The notes beneath the pieces were generated by a model that did no database searches, was not told where the DNA came from, and saw only the letters and a list, made by a program, of their open reading frames with translations. Of a stretch of DNA of 40,436 nt, positions 1 to 7,676 are shown piece by piece (the stretch's first letter is position 1; every line of letters starts with the position of its first letter). The position numbers were made by a program, and so were the translations under genes. This DNA comes from Dorea sp. AF36-15AT (GTDB lineage: Bacteria; Bacillota; Clostridia; Lachnospirales; Lachnospiraceae): the NCBI RefSeq assembly GCF_003477705.1, contig NZ_QUDV01000012.1, forward strand, positions 1 to 40,436. Direction: 5' to 3'.

Positions 1-47
1 CATGGACAGCGGTGCTTCTCAGCCCTGTCTCACGCGACAGCTTGTAT

Positions 48-77
48 AATATAGCACAGTGGAAGCGGAATTGTCAA
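48..77 (-). promoter_or_regulatory. sigma-A type promoter firing leftwards out of the window
   Basis: On the minus strand there is a perfect -35 TTGACA (72-77), an 18-base spacer and a -10 TATATT (48-53) inside a very AT-rich stretch. Transcription would run to the left and leave the window; an ATG lies on the minus strand at 1-3, but no coding can be judged from it. The match is good but no gene is visible to confirm it. Confidence 0.5.
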
Positions 78-174
78 TATTGTTTTTAATATTTATTTAA
101 TTTAGACAATTCAGATAATTCCATCGCCGCAATAGTGCTATTCTTATGCACATCCACAATTTCCATATACATTA

Positions 175-210
175 AGAGCGGAGCACCTTTCGATGATCCG
201 CTCTGTTTTT
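175..210 (+). terminator. hairpin, possible bidirectional terminator
   Basis: An 8-bp perfect stem (AGAGCGGA 175-182 with TCCGCTCT 197-204) is followed on the plus strand by GTTTTT. It lies 15 bases beyond the stop codon of the minus-strand aldolase. The U tract favours plus-strand reading, but the location suggests it also ends the minus-strand aldolase/dehydrogenase transcript. Confidence 0.5.
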
Positions 211-225
211 CTATAGATTATACAT

Positions 226-1086
226 TTATTTACCGGCAAATACCAACATTGCCCTCTTAATGTCTTCTTTCATTGCATCCATTGCTTTCAGACGCAGTGC
301 GGAATAGAAGTATGGCTGACCATCTTTTACCGATGCGATATATTCTGCTGCTGCATTACCTGCTGCCTTGTCCATATAAGTAAAGTAGTTGATCTTGCGC
401 ACACCTGCTGCAATTGCCTGATGGTAATCTTCTTCACTTACCCCTGATCCACCGTGCATGACTACCGGGATGCCATCTGCCTTTGCACGTACATCTTTTA
501 CAATATCAAAATTCAGCTTCGGCTCGGTCAGATAGATACCGTGTGTAGTTCCGAATGAACAAGCCAGTGCCGCGATGCCTGTTTTTGCCACAAAGTCTTT
601 TGCCATATCAGGATCTGTGTAGATCTTAGCGTCATCTTCTTCACCTGGTGTACCTGCACCGAATTCACGTTTACCCATGCTTCCGATCTCAGCTTCTACA
701 TCTGCGCCGTAAGATGCTGCAAGTTTTACAGCTTCGCAGGTAGTCTTAACATTTTCCTCGTATGGAGTTGTAGATCCATCATACATGACTGCTGTGAATC
801 CCATTTCCAGAGATCTCTTCAGATAATCCAGATCCTCGCCGTGATCCAGCATTACGCATACCGGAACTTTTGCTTTCTTAGCATGCTCTACCATGATAGG
901 TCCGATCACATCAAGTGGACACAGACTCTCGTGACACTGTGCATGCATTATAATAGTAGGAAGTTCTACTTCCTCTGCTGCTGCAATTGCTGCGCAAAGG
1001 CTTTCAAGGTTCGGTGTATCAAATGCACCAATCGCAATCTTCTTGTCTTCTGCTGCCTGCAGTACTTCTTTTAATGTTGCTAACAT
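226..1086 (-). CDS. class II (zinc) ketose-bisphosphate aldolase, copy 1
   Basis: Cytoplasmic class II aldolase of the FBA/GatY/KbaY family (286 aa, normal length), expected to cleave or form a ketose bisphosphate between dihydroxyacetone phosphate and an aldehyde. Visible family features are LDHGEDLDYLK with the catalytic Asp81 and zinc-binding His82, the second zinc histidine in GTTHG (His182) and the third in MHGGSG (His211), so the active site looks complete. The ATG has an AGGAGG site 10 bases upstream and begins 14 bases after the dehydrogenase stop codon, so both are made from one transcript. A second very similar aldolase lies at 2338-3201. The exact sugar substrate cannot be told from sequence; tagatose- or fructose-bisphosphate is the family default. 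Confidence 0.9.
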   Translation of the reverse strand: MLATLKEVLQAAEDKKIAIGAFDTPNLESLCAAIAAAEEVELPTIIMHAQCHESLCPLDVIGPIMVEHAKKAKVPVCVMLDHGEDLDYLKRSLEMGFTAVMYDGSTTPYEENVKTTCEAVKLAASYGADVEAEIGSMGKREFGAGTPGEEDDAKIYTDPDMAKDFVAKTGIAALACSFGTTHGIYLTEPKLNFDIVKDVRAKADGIPVVMHGGSGVSEEDYHQAIAAGVRKINYFTYMDKAAGNAAAEYIASVKDGQPYFYSALRLKAMDAMKEDIKRAMLVFAGK

Positions 1087-1100
1087 TGTACACTTCCTCC

Positions 1101-2156
1101 TTATTTATCGTGATCTTCCATTTTCAGTACAACTTTGTATGTATCCGGACGCATCGCACATGCCATAGCTTCATCAAAGTCATTGTAATCATACACAGCT
1201 TCAATTAATGGTGTCGGATCAAATACGCCCTTGTTCATAATCTGTACTGCCTGCCAAAATGTCTTAACAGAACCATTCTGTGCACCCGTAATATTAACCT
1301 GTGTAGAGTGGATTGCTCCAAGATTAACTTCTACCGGCTTGTTCGGGTGCAGAGATGAGAACATTACTACGGTACCACATTTCGCTGTGCATTCAATTGC
1401 CTGAAGTGCAAGTGCAGGAACTGCTGTTGTATCGAATACAACCTTCGCACCCATTCCGCCTGTCAGCTTCTTAACCTCTGCCACAGCGTCTGTGTTCATT
1501 GGATCGATAACATCATTTGCGCCAAGCTCAAGTGCTTTATCTCTTCTTTCTTTCATTGGCTCAGACAGGATAACTCTTGCTCCTCTGAGATGTGCCAGCA
1601 TTACATGCAACATACCCATTGTACCGCCGCCGATCACGAGTACGTCATCACCAAATTCAACATTGCTCTTGTTGATAGAGTTCAATACACAGGCAATCGG
1701 CTCTGTCAGTGCCAGCTTCTCATATGACACATGATCTTCGCAGATGTACAGATCAGATGCCTTTGCAGTGATATACTGTGCAAATCCACCGAATCCGGAG
1801 ATTCCATCCGGGTTCTGATATGCTGTTGTATGAGAGAAGTCCGGACATACATTTTCATATCCGTTCTTGCAGTAATAGCATTCATTGCAGTTATCAATAA
1901 TATATGTTACGACTTTCTGACCAACATGGAAACGATCTTTATTTACCGCACTTCCCATTTCGCAGATTTCTCCGGCATACTCATGTCCACCGATACGTGG
2001 ATAGCTGAAGTTACAATCTCCTTTAAAATCACGGACATCGTTTACACAGATTCCTGATGCATGAATCTTAACCAACACCTCATCTTCCTTCGGTACCGGA
2101 GTCGGGATCTCTGTCATTTTTACGTGTCCTGGTTCGCTCATTACAAGTGCTTTCAT
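1101..2156 (-). CDS. zinc-dependent medium-chain alcohol/polyol dehydrogenase, copy 1
   Basis: Medium-chain dehydrogenase (351 aa) of the sorbitol / galactitol-1-phosphate / threonine dehydrogenase type, which oxidises a secondary alcohol with NAD(P). The N-terminal GroES-like part shows the catalytic zinc region (GICVNDVRDF and GGHEYAGE), and the structural zinc lobe has four cysteines in CNECYYCKNGYENVC. The Rossmann part has VIGGGTMGMLH. The ATG is preceded by AAAGGAG. The gene is first in a two-gene unit with the aldolase 226-1086 and follows the promoter at 2223-2287. Pairing with a bisphosphate aldolase recalls galactitol/tagatose-type pathways, but no kinase or PTS gene is present, so the substrate is open. 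Confidence 0.9.
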   Translation of the reverse strand: MKALVMSEPGHVKMTEIPTPVPKEDEVLVKIHASGICVNDVRDFKGDCNFSYPRIGGHEYAGEICEMGSAVNKDRFHVGQKVVTYIIDNCNECYYCKNGYENVCPDFSHTTAYQNPDGISGFGGFAQYITAKASDLYICEDHVSYEKLALTEPIACVLNSINKSNVEFGDDVLVIGGGTMGMLHVMLAHLRGARVILSEPMKERRDKALELGANDVIDPMNTDAVAEVKKLTGGMGAKVVFDTTAVPALALQAIECTAKCGTVVMFSSLHPNKPVEVNLGAIHSTQVNITGAQNGSVKTFWQAVQIMNKGVFDPTPLIEAVYDYNDFDEAMACAMRPDTYKVVLKMEDHDK

Positions 2157-2222
2157 AATTACATGCTCCTTTCAGCAAATGCAAATTTTCTGATATTTAA
2201 AAACAATTTTTATCACAAAATT

Positions 2223-2228
2223 ACTATA
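2223..2228 (-). promoter_or_regulatory. extended -10 element of the copy-1 dehydrogenase/aldolase unit
   Basis: The minus strand reads TGCTATAGTA here, an extended -10 (TGn plus TATAGT). There is no recognisable -35 hexamer at 16-18 bases, which fits a promoter that needs an activator. The same TGCTATAGT is found at the equivalent place before the second copy (4359-4364). Confidence 0.55.
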
Positions 2229-2260
2229 GCATATTCTCGTTTTCGTACTTACAATCCTTT

Positions 2261-2287
2261 TGCAGAATATTGCGCAATATTTCTGCA
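2261..2287. promoter_or_regulatory. palindromic operator-like element, copy 1
   Basis: A 16-base perfect palindrome AATATTGCGCAATATT is extended by TGCAGA/TCTGCA flanks. It lies about 43 bases upstream of the -10 element at 2223-2228. A related element (TATTGCGC core with the same ACGTGCAG flank) sits 44 bases upstream of the -10 of copy 2, so position and sequence are both conserved. It is a good candidate binding site for an unseen activator or repressor. Confidence 0.6.
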
Positions 2288-2294
2288 CGTTTTT

Positions 2295-2323
2295 AATGCC
2301 AGGAACATAACGCTCCTGGCATT
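2295..2323. other. 10-bp hairpin after aldolase copy 2
   Basis: AATGCCAGGA (2295-2304) and TCCTGGCATT (2314-2323) form a perfect 10-bp stem with a 9-base loop, 14 bases beyond the stop codon of aldolase copy 2. No U tract follows on the minus strand, so it is not a textbook terminator. It may stabilise the mRNA end or be a weak terminator. Confidence 0.5.
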
Positions 2324-2337
2324 CCAATCAAATATTC

Positions 2338-3201
2338 TTAATCTATCATAGAAAATGTCTTTATTGCCTCTTTTACATTTTCTTTCATTGCTGCAAAGGC
2401 GGCTGCTCTGGCTGATGAATAGAATATCGGTTTACCTTTTTCTACCGACTCTACATACTCTTCTGTCGCAGTTCCACCCGCTTTGTCCATGTATGTGAAA
2501 TAGTTGATCTTACGCACACCTGCTTTGATTGCTTTGTGGAAGTCTTCTTTGCTCACACCCGATCCGCCGTGCATGACTACCGGCACTCCTTCTGTCTTCT
2601 CACGCACGCCGCTTACAATATCAAAATTCAGCTTTGGTTTCGTCAGATAAATACCGTGTGTAGTTCCAAATGAGCATGCCAGTGCGTCAATACCTGTCTG
2701 CTTTACAAATTCTTTCGCCATATCCGGATCTGTATAAATCTTCTGGTTATCTTCTTCGCCGGGTTTACCACTTCCAAATTCACGCTTGCCCATACTTCCA
2801 AGCTCAGCTTCTACATTTGCGCCATATTTTTCAGCAAGTTCTACTGCCCTTTTTGTAGTTGCAAGATTCTCTTCATAAGGATGTACGGAACCGTCATACA
2901 TTACCGAAGTGAATCCCATATCCAATGCGCGTTTCAGATAATCCAGATCCTCGCCATGATCCAGATGTACACATACCGGAACAGATGCCCTTGCTGCATG
3001 ATCCAGCATAATTGGTCCGATAATATCTAATGGAATCAGTTCCTCATGCATCTGACAATGCTGAACAATAACCGGTCTTTCCAGTTCCTCTGCACTTTCA
3101 ATTGCCGCACGCAGTGCTTCCAGATTCGGCGTATTAAATGCTCCGATTGCAATTCCCTGTTGTTCAGCAATCATCATTACATCATTCAATGTTACTAACA
3201 T
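2338..3201 (-). CDS. class II (zinc) ketose-bisphosphate aldolase, copy 2
   Basis: Paralogue of the aldolase at 226-1086 (287 aa), colinear over the whole length with the same residue numbering: Asp81-His82 in VHLDHGEDLDYLK, His182 in GTTHG and His211 in MHGGSG. Copy 2 keeps the family-typical histidine before the catalytic pair (HLDHG), whereas copy 1 has MLDHG. The ATG has a strong site (GGAGGG) and follows the second dehydrogenase by 27 bases. The hairpin 2295-2323 lies downstream. The differences are spread through the protein, so the duplication is old enough for divergent substrate use or regulation. Confidence 0.9.
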   Translation of the reverse strand: MLVTLNDVMMIAEQQGIAIGAFNTPNLEALRAAIESAEELERPVIVQHCQMHEELIPLDIIGPIMLDHAARASVPVCVHLDHGEDLDYLKRALDMGFTSVMYDGSVHPYEENLATTKRAVELAEKYGANVEAELGSMGKREFGSGKPGEEDNQKIYTDPDMAKEFVKQTGIDALACSFGTTHGIYLTKPKLNFDIVSGVREKTEGVPVVMHGGSGVSKEDFHKAIKAGVRKINYFTYMDKAGGTATEEYVESVEKGKPIFYSSARAAAFAAMKENVKEAIKTFSMID

Positions 3202-3228
3202 AAATTTACCCTCCTACAAATTCAAGAA

Positions 3229-4275
3229 TTAATCCGTAATCTTAAGTACTACCTTGTATGTATCCGGACGCATCGCACATGCCATAGCCTGATCGAAATC
3301 ATGATAATCATACACATCCTCAATGATCGGCGTCGGATCAAACACGCCTCTGTTCAACATCTTCACCGCCTGCCAGAATGTCTTAACTGTTCCGTTCTGT
3401 GCGCCTGTAATATTTTTCTGTGTAGAATGGATTGCGCCAAGATTAATCTCTACCGGTTTGTTCGGATGCAGGGACGAGAACATTACCATCGTTCCACATT
3501 TCGCTGTGCAGTCCAGTGCCTGTAATGCAATTGCAGGAATAGCTGTCGTGTTAAATACGATCTTTGCTCCAAGTCCGTCTGTCAACCTCTTCACTTCTTC
3601 TGCCACATCAACCTTGGTCGGATCGATGACCGCATTTGCTCCCAGTTCCAGTGCTTTCTTTCTACGCTCTTCCACCGGCTCTGACAGAATAACATTCGCG
3701 CCCTTCATATGCGCCAGCATGACATGAAGCATGCCCATAGTTCCGCCACCGATAACCAGCACATCATCACCAAACTCTACATTTGCATTATTAATAGAAT
3801 TGATAACGCATGCAACCGGTTCTACCACTGCCAGTTTTTCAAATGGTACATTATCATCTGCGATATACAGATCTTCTGCTTTAGCAACAACAAACTGGCC
3901 AAAACCACAGAAGCCAGAGATGCCATCCGGATTCTTATATGTAATACTGTTCAATGAATCCGGGCACACATTTTCGAATCCATTTTTGCAGTAGTAACAC
4001 TCCTTACAGTTATCAACTACATAAGTAACAACTCTCTGTCCCACATGGAAACGGTTCTTATTCACTTCCGAACCAATTTCATAGATCTCACCCGCAAACT
4101 CATGTCCACCGATACGCGGATAAGAATAATCACATTCTCCCTTAAAATCCCTCACATCATTAATGCAGATTCCGGCTGCACGAACACGTACCAACACCTC
4201 ATCCGGTTTCATCTCCGGCATCGGTAATTCTGTCATTTTCACATTGCCTGGTTCGCTCATCACAAGTGCTTTCAT
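3229..4275 (-). CDS. zinc-dependent medium-chain alcohol/polyol dehydrogenase, copy 2
   Basis: Paralogue of the dehydrogenase at 1101-2156 (348 aa). It has the same layout: GICINDVRDF and GGHEFAGE for the catalytic zinc, CKECYYCKNGFENVC for the structural zinc, and VIGGGTMGMLHVMLAH for nucleotide binding. It heads the second dehydrogenase-aldolase unit, with AAAGGAG before the ATG. Its upstream region repeats the -10 and palindromic element of copy 1, showing that the duplication included the promoter. Substrate unknown. Confidence 0.9.
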   Translation of the reverse strand: MKALVMSEPGNVKMTELPMPEMKPDEVLVRVRAAGICINDVRDFKGECDYSYPRIGGHEFAGEIYEIGSEVNKNRFHVGQRVVTYVVDNCKECYYCKNGFENVCPDSLNSITYKNPDGISGFCGFGQFVVAKAEDLYIADDNVPFEKLAVVEPVACVINSINNANVEFGDDVLVIGGGTMGMLHVMLAHMKGANVILSEPVEERRKKALELGANAVIDPTKVDVAEEVKRLTDGLGAKIVFNTTAIPAIALQALDCTAKCGTMVMFSSLHPNKPVEINLGAIHSTQKNITGAQNGTVKTFWQAVKMLNRGVFDPTPIIEDVYDYHDFDQAMACAMRPDTYKVVLKITD

Positions 4276-4358
4276 AATTGCATACTCCTTTCAGAAATGT
4301 ATAATACCAGGGTCAAAAGGTCTAAGTCCGCAGGTATCATAGTCAATATCATATTCTC

Positions 4359-4364
4359 ACTATA
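4359..4364 (-). promoter_or_regulatory. extended -10 element of the copy-2 dehydrogenase/aldolase unit
   Basis: The minus strand reads GTGCTATAGTGAG, an extended -10 matching the one before copy 1, again without a clear -35. The start codon lies about 84 bases downstream at 4275. Confidence 0.5.
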
Positions 4365-4401
4365 GCACAGGCACTAGCGAAATGCGTATCAGTTAATTTC
4401 C

Positions 4402-4425
4402 GAAAATAGCGCAATAATCCTGCAC
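4402..4425. promoter_or_regulatory. operator-like element, copy 2 (decayed palindrome)
   Basis: On the minus strand CGTGCAGG is followed by ATTATTGCGCTATTTTC, the counterpart of the palindrome at 2261-2287. The right half has lost part of its symmetry, but the GTGCAG flank and TATTGCGC core are kept, and the spacing to the -10 is 44 bases against 43 in copy 1. Confidence 0.5.
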
Positions 4426-4457
4426 GTTTTTTCGTTTGCAATGCATGCTACCGAAAG

Positions 4458-5801
4458 TTATCGAGATGATAGCTGTTTATCAGTTGGCCATGATTTTCTG
4501 AGTGCTGCATAGGAAATCAGAAAATTTGCAAGCCAACCGGCCGGCACAGCAAGCCAGACAAATGTGATGCCAAAACGAGGGGCAAAAATCAAAGCAACTG
4601 ACAGACGGATTGCCAGATTTACCATATTTGCAATGAGAAATGGCCGCATGATTCCAAGTCCACGAAGAACGCCATCCGTTGCCATCTTAATCCCCATGAA
4701 GATGAAAAAATAGCCGAGCCATCTCATATAACCTCCGGATACCTCATATGCTAAAGTGGTTCCGTCTTTACCCAGGAATAATGAGGAAATTTGAGTATGC
4801 AGTGTCTCAATGACTATAAAAGCAAAAACTGCAAAACATAGATCCAACACCAGCGCAGCGTGATATCCTTTTTTGATGCGTTCTATTTTCTTTGCGCCAA
4901 AATTCTGGGATACATACGGCGAGACTGCATTTCCAATGGATACAAAGATCAGTGAAAAAACATTTTCTACCCGCATCGTTGCTGAATAACCAGCGAGTGC
5001 CTGTGTACCGAATGGATTTACAACTGCTTGTACGATCATCATACCAATTGACACTGTGGACTGTTGAAGAACTGATGGTACGGCTATTCGAAGCATAGAA
5101 TGTAATTCCCGCCCATCAAACCAGGCAAAATGACTTTTATATCGGCGCATCCGACCAAAGAAAATCAAAAGCGAAAACACTGCGGAAATCCCTTGTGCAA
5201 TGAGAGTTGCAAGGGCTGCACCAAACACACCCAGGCCAAGTCCGGCCACCATCCAAAGATCCATAAATATATTCAAAACAGAAGAGAATATCAAAAGACC
5301 CAGTGGGATTTTTGACTCTCCGATAGAGGTGAACATCGTCGAAAGGATATTGTACATAAACAGAAACGGAAAACCTACAAAATAAACACGAAGATACAGT
5401 ACTGCTTCCTTCAGTATATCAGCAGGTGTCCGTAACAAACTCATCATCGAATGGGAAAAGCAAAATCCAAAGACGCCCAGAAGTATACTTAGAATCAGGA
5501 AACTAATCAATGATGTTGATACGATTGTTTTCATTTTGCTATAATCTCTGGATCCAAAATAACGGCTCACAAGTACACCGGCACCAACGCCGGCCCCCAA
5601 CGCGATACAAATGAAGACATTCGTAAGTGCAGCACATGCACCAACTGCCGCAAGTGCAGAAGAGCCAACAAACTGACCAACGATTATTGAATCAGCCATA
5701 TTATATACTTGTTGAAAAAAACTGCCTAAAATCATAGGCATTGCAAAAACAGTCAGTGCTTTAAGTGGCTCATCTGTGATTAAATATTCATCTTTTGACA
5801 T
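4458..5801 (-). CDS. MATE family multidrug/Na+ efflux transporter
   Basis: Inner-membrane antiporter of the MATE (MatE, DinF/NorM-like) family, about 447 aa with roughly 12 hydrophobic segments, in two repeated halves. The N-terminal motif PMILGSFFQQVYNMADSIIV, followed by GQFVGSSALAAVG, is typical of the Clostridia branch. I choose the ATG at 5801 because GGAGG lies 9 bases upstream; an in-frame TTG at 5819 would bury that site. The gene stands alone between the dehydrogenase promoter region and the terminator at 5889-5913. The substrate cannot be predicted. Confidence 0.9.
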   Translation of the reverse strand: MSKDEYLITDEPLKALTVFAMPMILGSFFQQVYNMADSIIVGQFVGSSALAAVGACAALTNVFICIALGAGVGAGVLVSRYFGSRDYSKMKTIVSTSLISFLILSILLGVFGFCFSHSMMSLLRTPADILKEAVLYLRVYFVGFPFLFMYNILSTMFTSIGESKIPLGLLIFSSVLNIFMDLWMVAGLGLGVFGAALATLIAQGISAVFSLLIFFGRMRRYKSHFAWFDGRELHSMLRIAVPSVLQQSTVSIGMMIVQAVVNPFGTQALAGYSATMRVENVFSLIFVSIGNAVSPYVSQNFGAKKIERIKKGYHAALVLDLCFAVFAFIVIETLHTQISSLFLGKDGTTLAYEVSGGYMRWLGYFFIFMGIKMATDGVLRGLGIMRPFLIANMVNLAIRLSVALIFAPRFGITFVWLAVPAGWLANFLISYAALRKSWPTDKQLSSR

Positions 5802-5888
5802 TGTCTTATTCCTCCACAAATTCCAGCTTTTTATCCGGAAGCTCTTTTATGTAAAAAATTTGAGCAATGTAATCATAACACACAGATG

Positions 5889-5913
5889 AAAAAAGGTCAC
5901 CACAAAGGTGACC
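5889..5913 (-). terminator. intrinsic terminator of the kinase/NifX-FKBP cluster
   Basis: GGTCACC (5895-5901) and GGTGACC (5907-5913) form a 7-bp stem with a 5-base loop, followed on the minus strand by six U residues. It lies 46 bases after the stop codon of the gene at 5959. Confidence 0.8.
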
Positions 5914-5958
5914 TTTCAAACTTATTGATTTGATACTTTCATGAGTAATATGCCTAGA

Positions 5959-6768
5959 TTAGAATCCTGTCAATCTGAAGAACATCAATTCATTTGCCGA
6001 CTCGTCATTTCGCTTCTGTGTCAGCAGAATTAAAAGAGAACCGTCATCTAACAGCTGCATATCTTCCAGCCATGGATAACCGACACCAAATATGTCCTCT
6101 GTAGAAATTGCGCCTATATGCTCAGCGGCATTATTTAATCCGGTCAGTATCCACGGTTCAGCCGTCAGATTGCCGCCCTGATTCGAGATCTTCTGCGTAT
6201 CGCTGTTCACCCAGAAACTGATTCCCCATTCTCCGGACGGATGCATATTCAGATCGCCCGTTACTGTTGTCTGAAGCGCTTTTTTCCCATCTTTTACGCC
6301 AATCACTTCTTGAATTCCCGGTGAAAGATATAACATCCCACTGCTGTCTGCAGACATATATTCACAATCATTCTCCAGTTCCATCGACGAAACGAATTCA
6401 AGTCCGCTTTCTGAATATTTATAAGTATCCAGTTTATTCCCCAGCAAATGAAATACCTGATCGCCCTGTTTTACAAACTGGTGTTCCATGATCTGCATAA
6501 CGCCCTGTGCTTCTTTAAACGGAATATATTCCGGGACGATCGTATAAGAACCTACCATCTGCTCTGCCAATACAGGTTCAAGAGGTTCTCCCTCCCATGG
6601 CCATGGTGCGTCTTTATTTCCTTCATCCTCTAATTTCAGCACAATCCCTTCCAACAATTCTTTGGTAGCATCATCCGTTTCCTGTCCTTTTACTCTGACA
6701 TCATAAGATGTACCAGACTCTTCATGACGATACATATACGTGTTCCTTCCGGAATTATTTTCCGGCAT
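5959..6768 (-). CDS. hypothetical protein, beta-rich, coupled to NifX-FKBP gene
   Basis: I do not recognise a named family for this 269-aa protein. The C-terminal two thirds are rich in beta-like, repeating segments (for example QVFHLLGNKLDTYKY and GSLLILLTQKRND), resembling one side of a beta-propeller or lipoprotein sensor domain. There is no signal peptide or lipobox at the N terminus, which begins with a short hydrophilic stretch. The ATG overlaps the stop codon of the upstream gene (TAATG), so translation is probably coupled. A second possible start is the Met at 6735 behind GGAAGG. The absent export signal suggests that this is the tail of a formerly longer secreted protein, but that is inference. 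Confidence 0.65.
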   Translation of the reverse strand: MPENNSGRNTYMYRHEESGTSYDVRVKGQETDDATKELLEGIVLKLEDEGNKDAPWPWEGEPLEPVLAEQMVGSYTIVPEYIPFKEAQGVMQIMEHQFVKQGDQVFHLLGNKLDTYKYSESGLEFVSSMELENDCEYMSADSSGMLYLSPGIQEVIGVKDGKKALQTTVTGDLNMHPSGEWGISFWVNSDTQKISNQGGNLTAEPWILTGLNNAAEHIGAISTEDIFGVGYPWLEDMQLLDDGSLLILLTQKRNDESANELMFFRLTGF

Positions 6769-7622
6769 TACCGCATATTCTGCACTTCCACGAGCTCGAT
6801 TTTGAAATTCAGTTCTTTACCGGCCATTTCATGGTTCATATCTAAAGTGATTGTAGCATCATCTTTCGCAACTACTTTAACCGGGAATGGCTGTCCCATT
6901 TCATTATAAAGGTATACCTGCTGCCCCAGTTCCAGATTCTCAGATCCGGCAAGCTGCTCGATTTCAAATGTCAGAACTGCACTTGGATCCGGCATGCCAT
7001 ATGCTTCTTCTGGCATCAAGTGTATATCGAGTATCTCTCCCACTTCCATATTCACAACTGCCGCATCAAAACCCCTGATCATCATACCCGCACCACAGAT
7101 AAACTCAAGAGGTTCTCCCCGGTCATATGAAGAATCAAATTTAGAACCGTCATTAAATGTACCTGTGTAATGAACTTTACAGGTCTTTCCCGCATTTTTC
7201 CCTTCTAAAATAATCTGAGGAGCTCCGCATCCACCACTGCAGCCACCGCAGCCACCACTACAGCCGCACCCATCTTCATCGTGCCCATGATCGTGATGAT
7301 CACAATTAACTCCTGCTGAAGTAAGTTCTCCCCTTATATATGCTTCTGCAACCACATCGGCATTTCCCTTCGTTCCGGACACTACTTCAATCCCAGCTTC
7401 TGAAAGTGCATGATTTGCGCCATCTCCGATCCCGCCACAAAGAACAACATCAACTCCCAATCCTGCAATAAAAGCTGCTAGTGCATCATGTCCGGCTCCA
7501 TTCGCTGCAACCACTTCCATGTTAACTACTTTTCCAGCTTCTACTTCGTATACTTTAAACTGTTCTGTGTGCCCAAAATGCTGAAATACTTCTCCATTAT
7601 CATATGTTACTGCAATTTTCAT
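6768..7622 (-). CDS. NifX/NafY-like domain fused to FKBP-type peptidyl-prolyl isomerase
   Basis: A 284-aa two-domain protein. Residues 1 to about 105 match the dinitrogenase iron-molybdenum cofactor binding family (MKIAVTYDNGEVFQHFGHTE, then VVLCGGIGDGA). A His/Cys/Gly-rich linker follows (HDHGHDEDGCGCSGG, with repeated CGG and CSGG). The rest is an FKBP/SlyD-like isomerase (VHYTGTFNDGSKFDSSYDRG, EPLEFICGAGMMIRGFDAAV). I take the ATG at 7622, which has GGAGGG upstream; an in-frame TTG at 7637 is unlikely. No nitrogenase genes are near, and NifX-like proteins of anaerobes often bind metal clusters in other settings, so metal handling plus folding or metallochaperone work is an inference. The next gene overlaps it by TAATG. 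Confidence 0.85.
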   Translation of the reverse strand: MKIAVTYDNGEVFQHFGHTEQFKVYEVEAGKVVNMEVVAANGAGHDALAAFIAGLGVDVVLCGGIGDGANHALSEAGIEVVSGTKGNADVVAEAYIRGELTSAGVNCDHHDHGHDEDGCGCSGGCGGCSGGCGAPQIILEGKNAGKTCKVHYTGTFNDGSKFDSSYDRGEPLEFICGAGMMIRGFDAAVVNMEVGEILDIHLMPEEAYGMPDPSAVLTFEIEQLAGSENLELGQQVYLYNEMGQPFPVKVVAKDDATITLDMNHEMAGKELNFKIELVEVQNMR

Positions 7623-7676
7623 GTTTATTCCCTCCAACTATTACTGTTTGCATAATTATATTGTTTTTTGTATGTA

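Noticed and set aside
1..3. ATG on the minus strand at the window start as a gene start
   Set aside because: Only one codon is visible and no ribosome site precedes it; only the upstream promoter is reported.
2295..2323. Hairpin taken as terminator of aldolase copy 2
   Set aside because: Perfect stem, but the minus strand continues with TTAAAAAC rather than U residues, so it is listed only as a hairpin.
7225..7320. Cys/Gly/His-rich stretch as a separate metallothionein-like gene or CRISPR-like repeat
   Set aside because: It is in frame as a linker inside the NifX-FKBP fusion; the repetition comes from CGG/CSGG codons.
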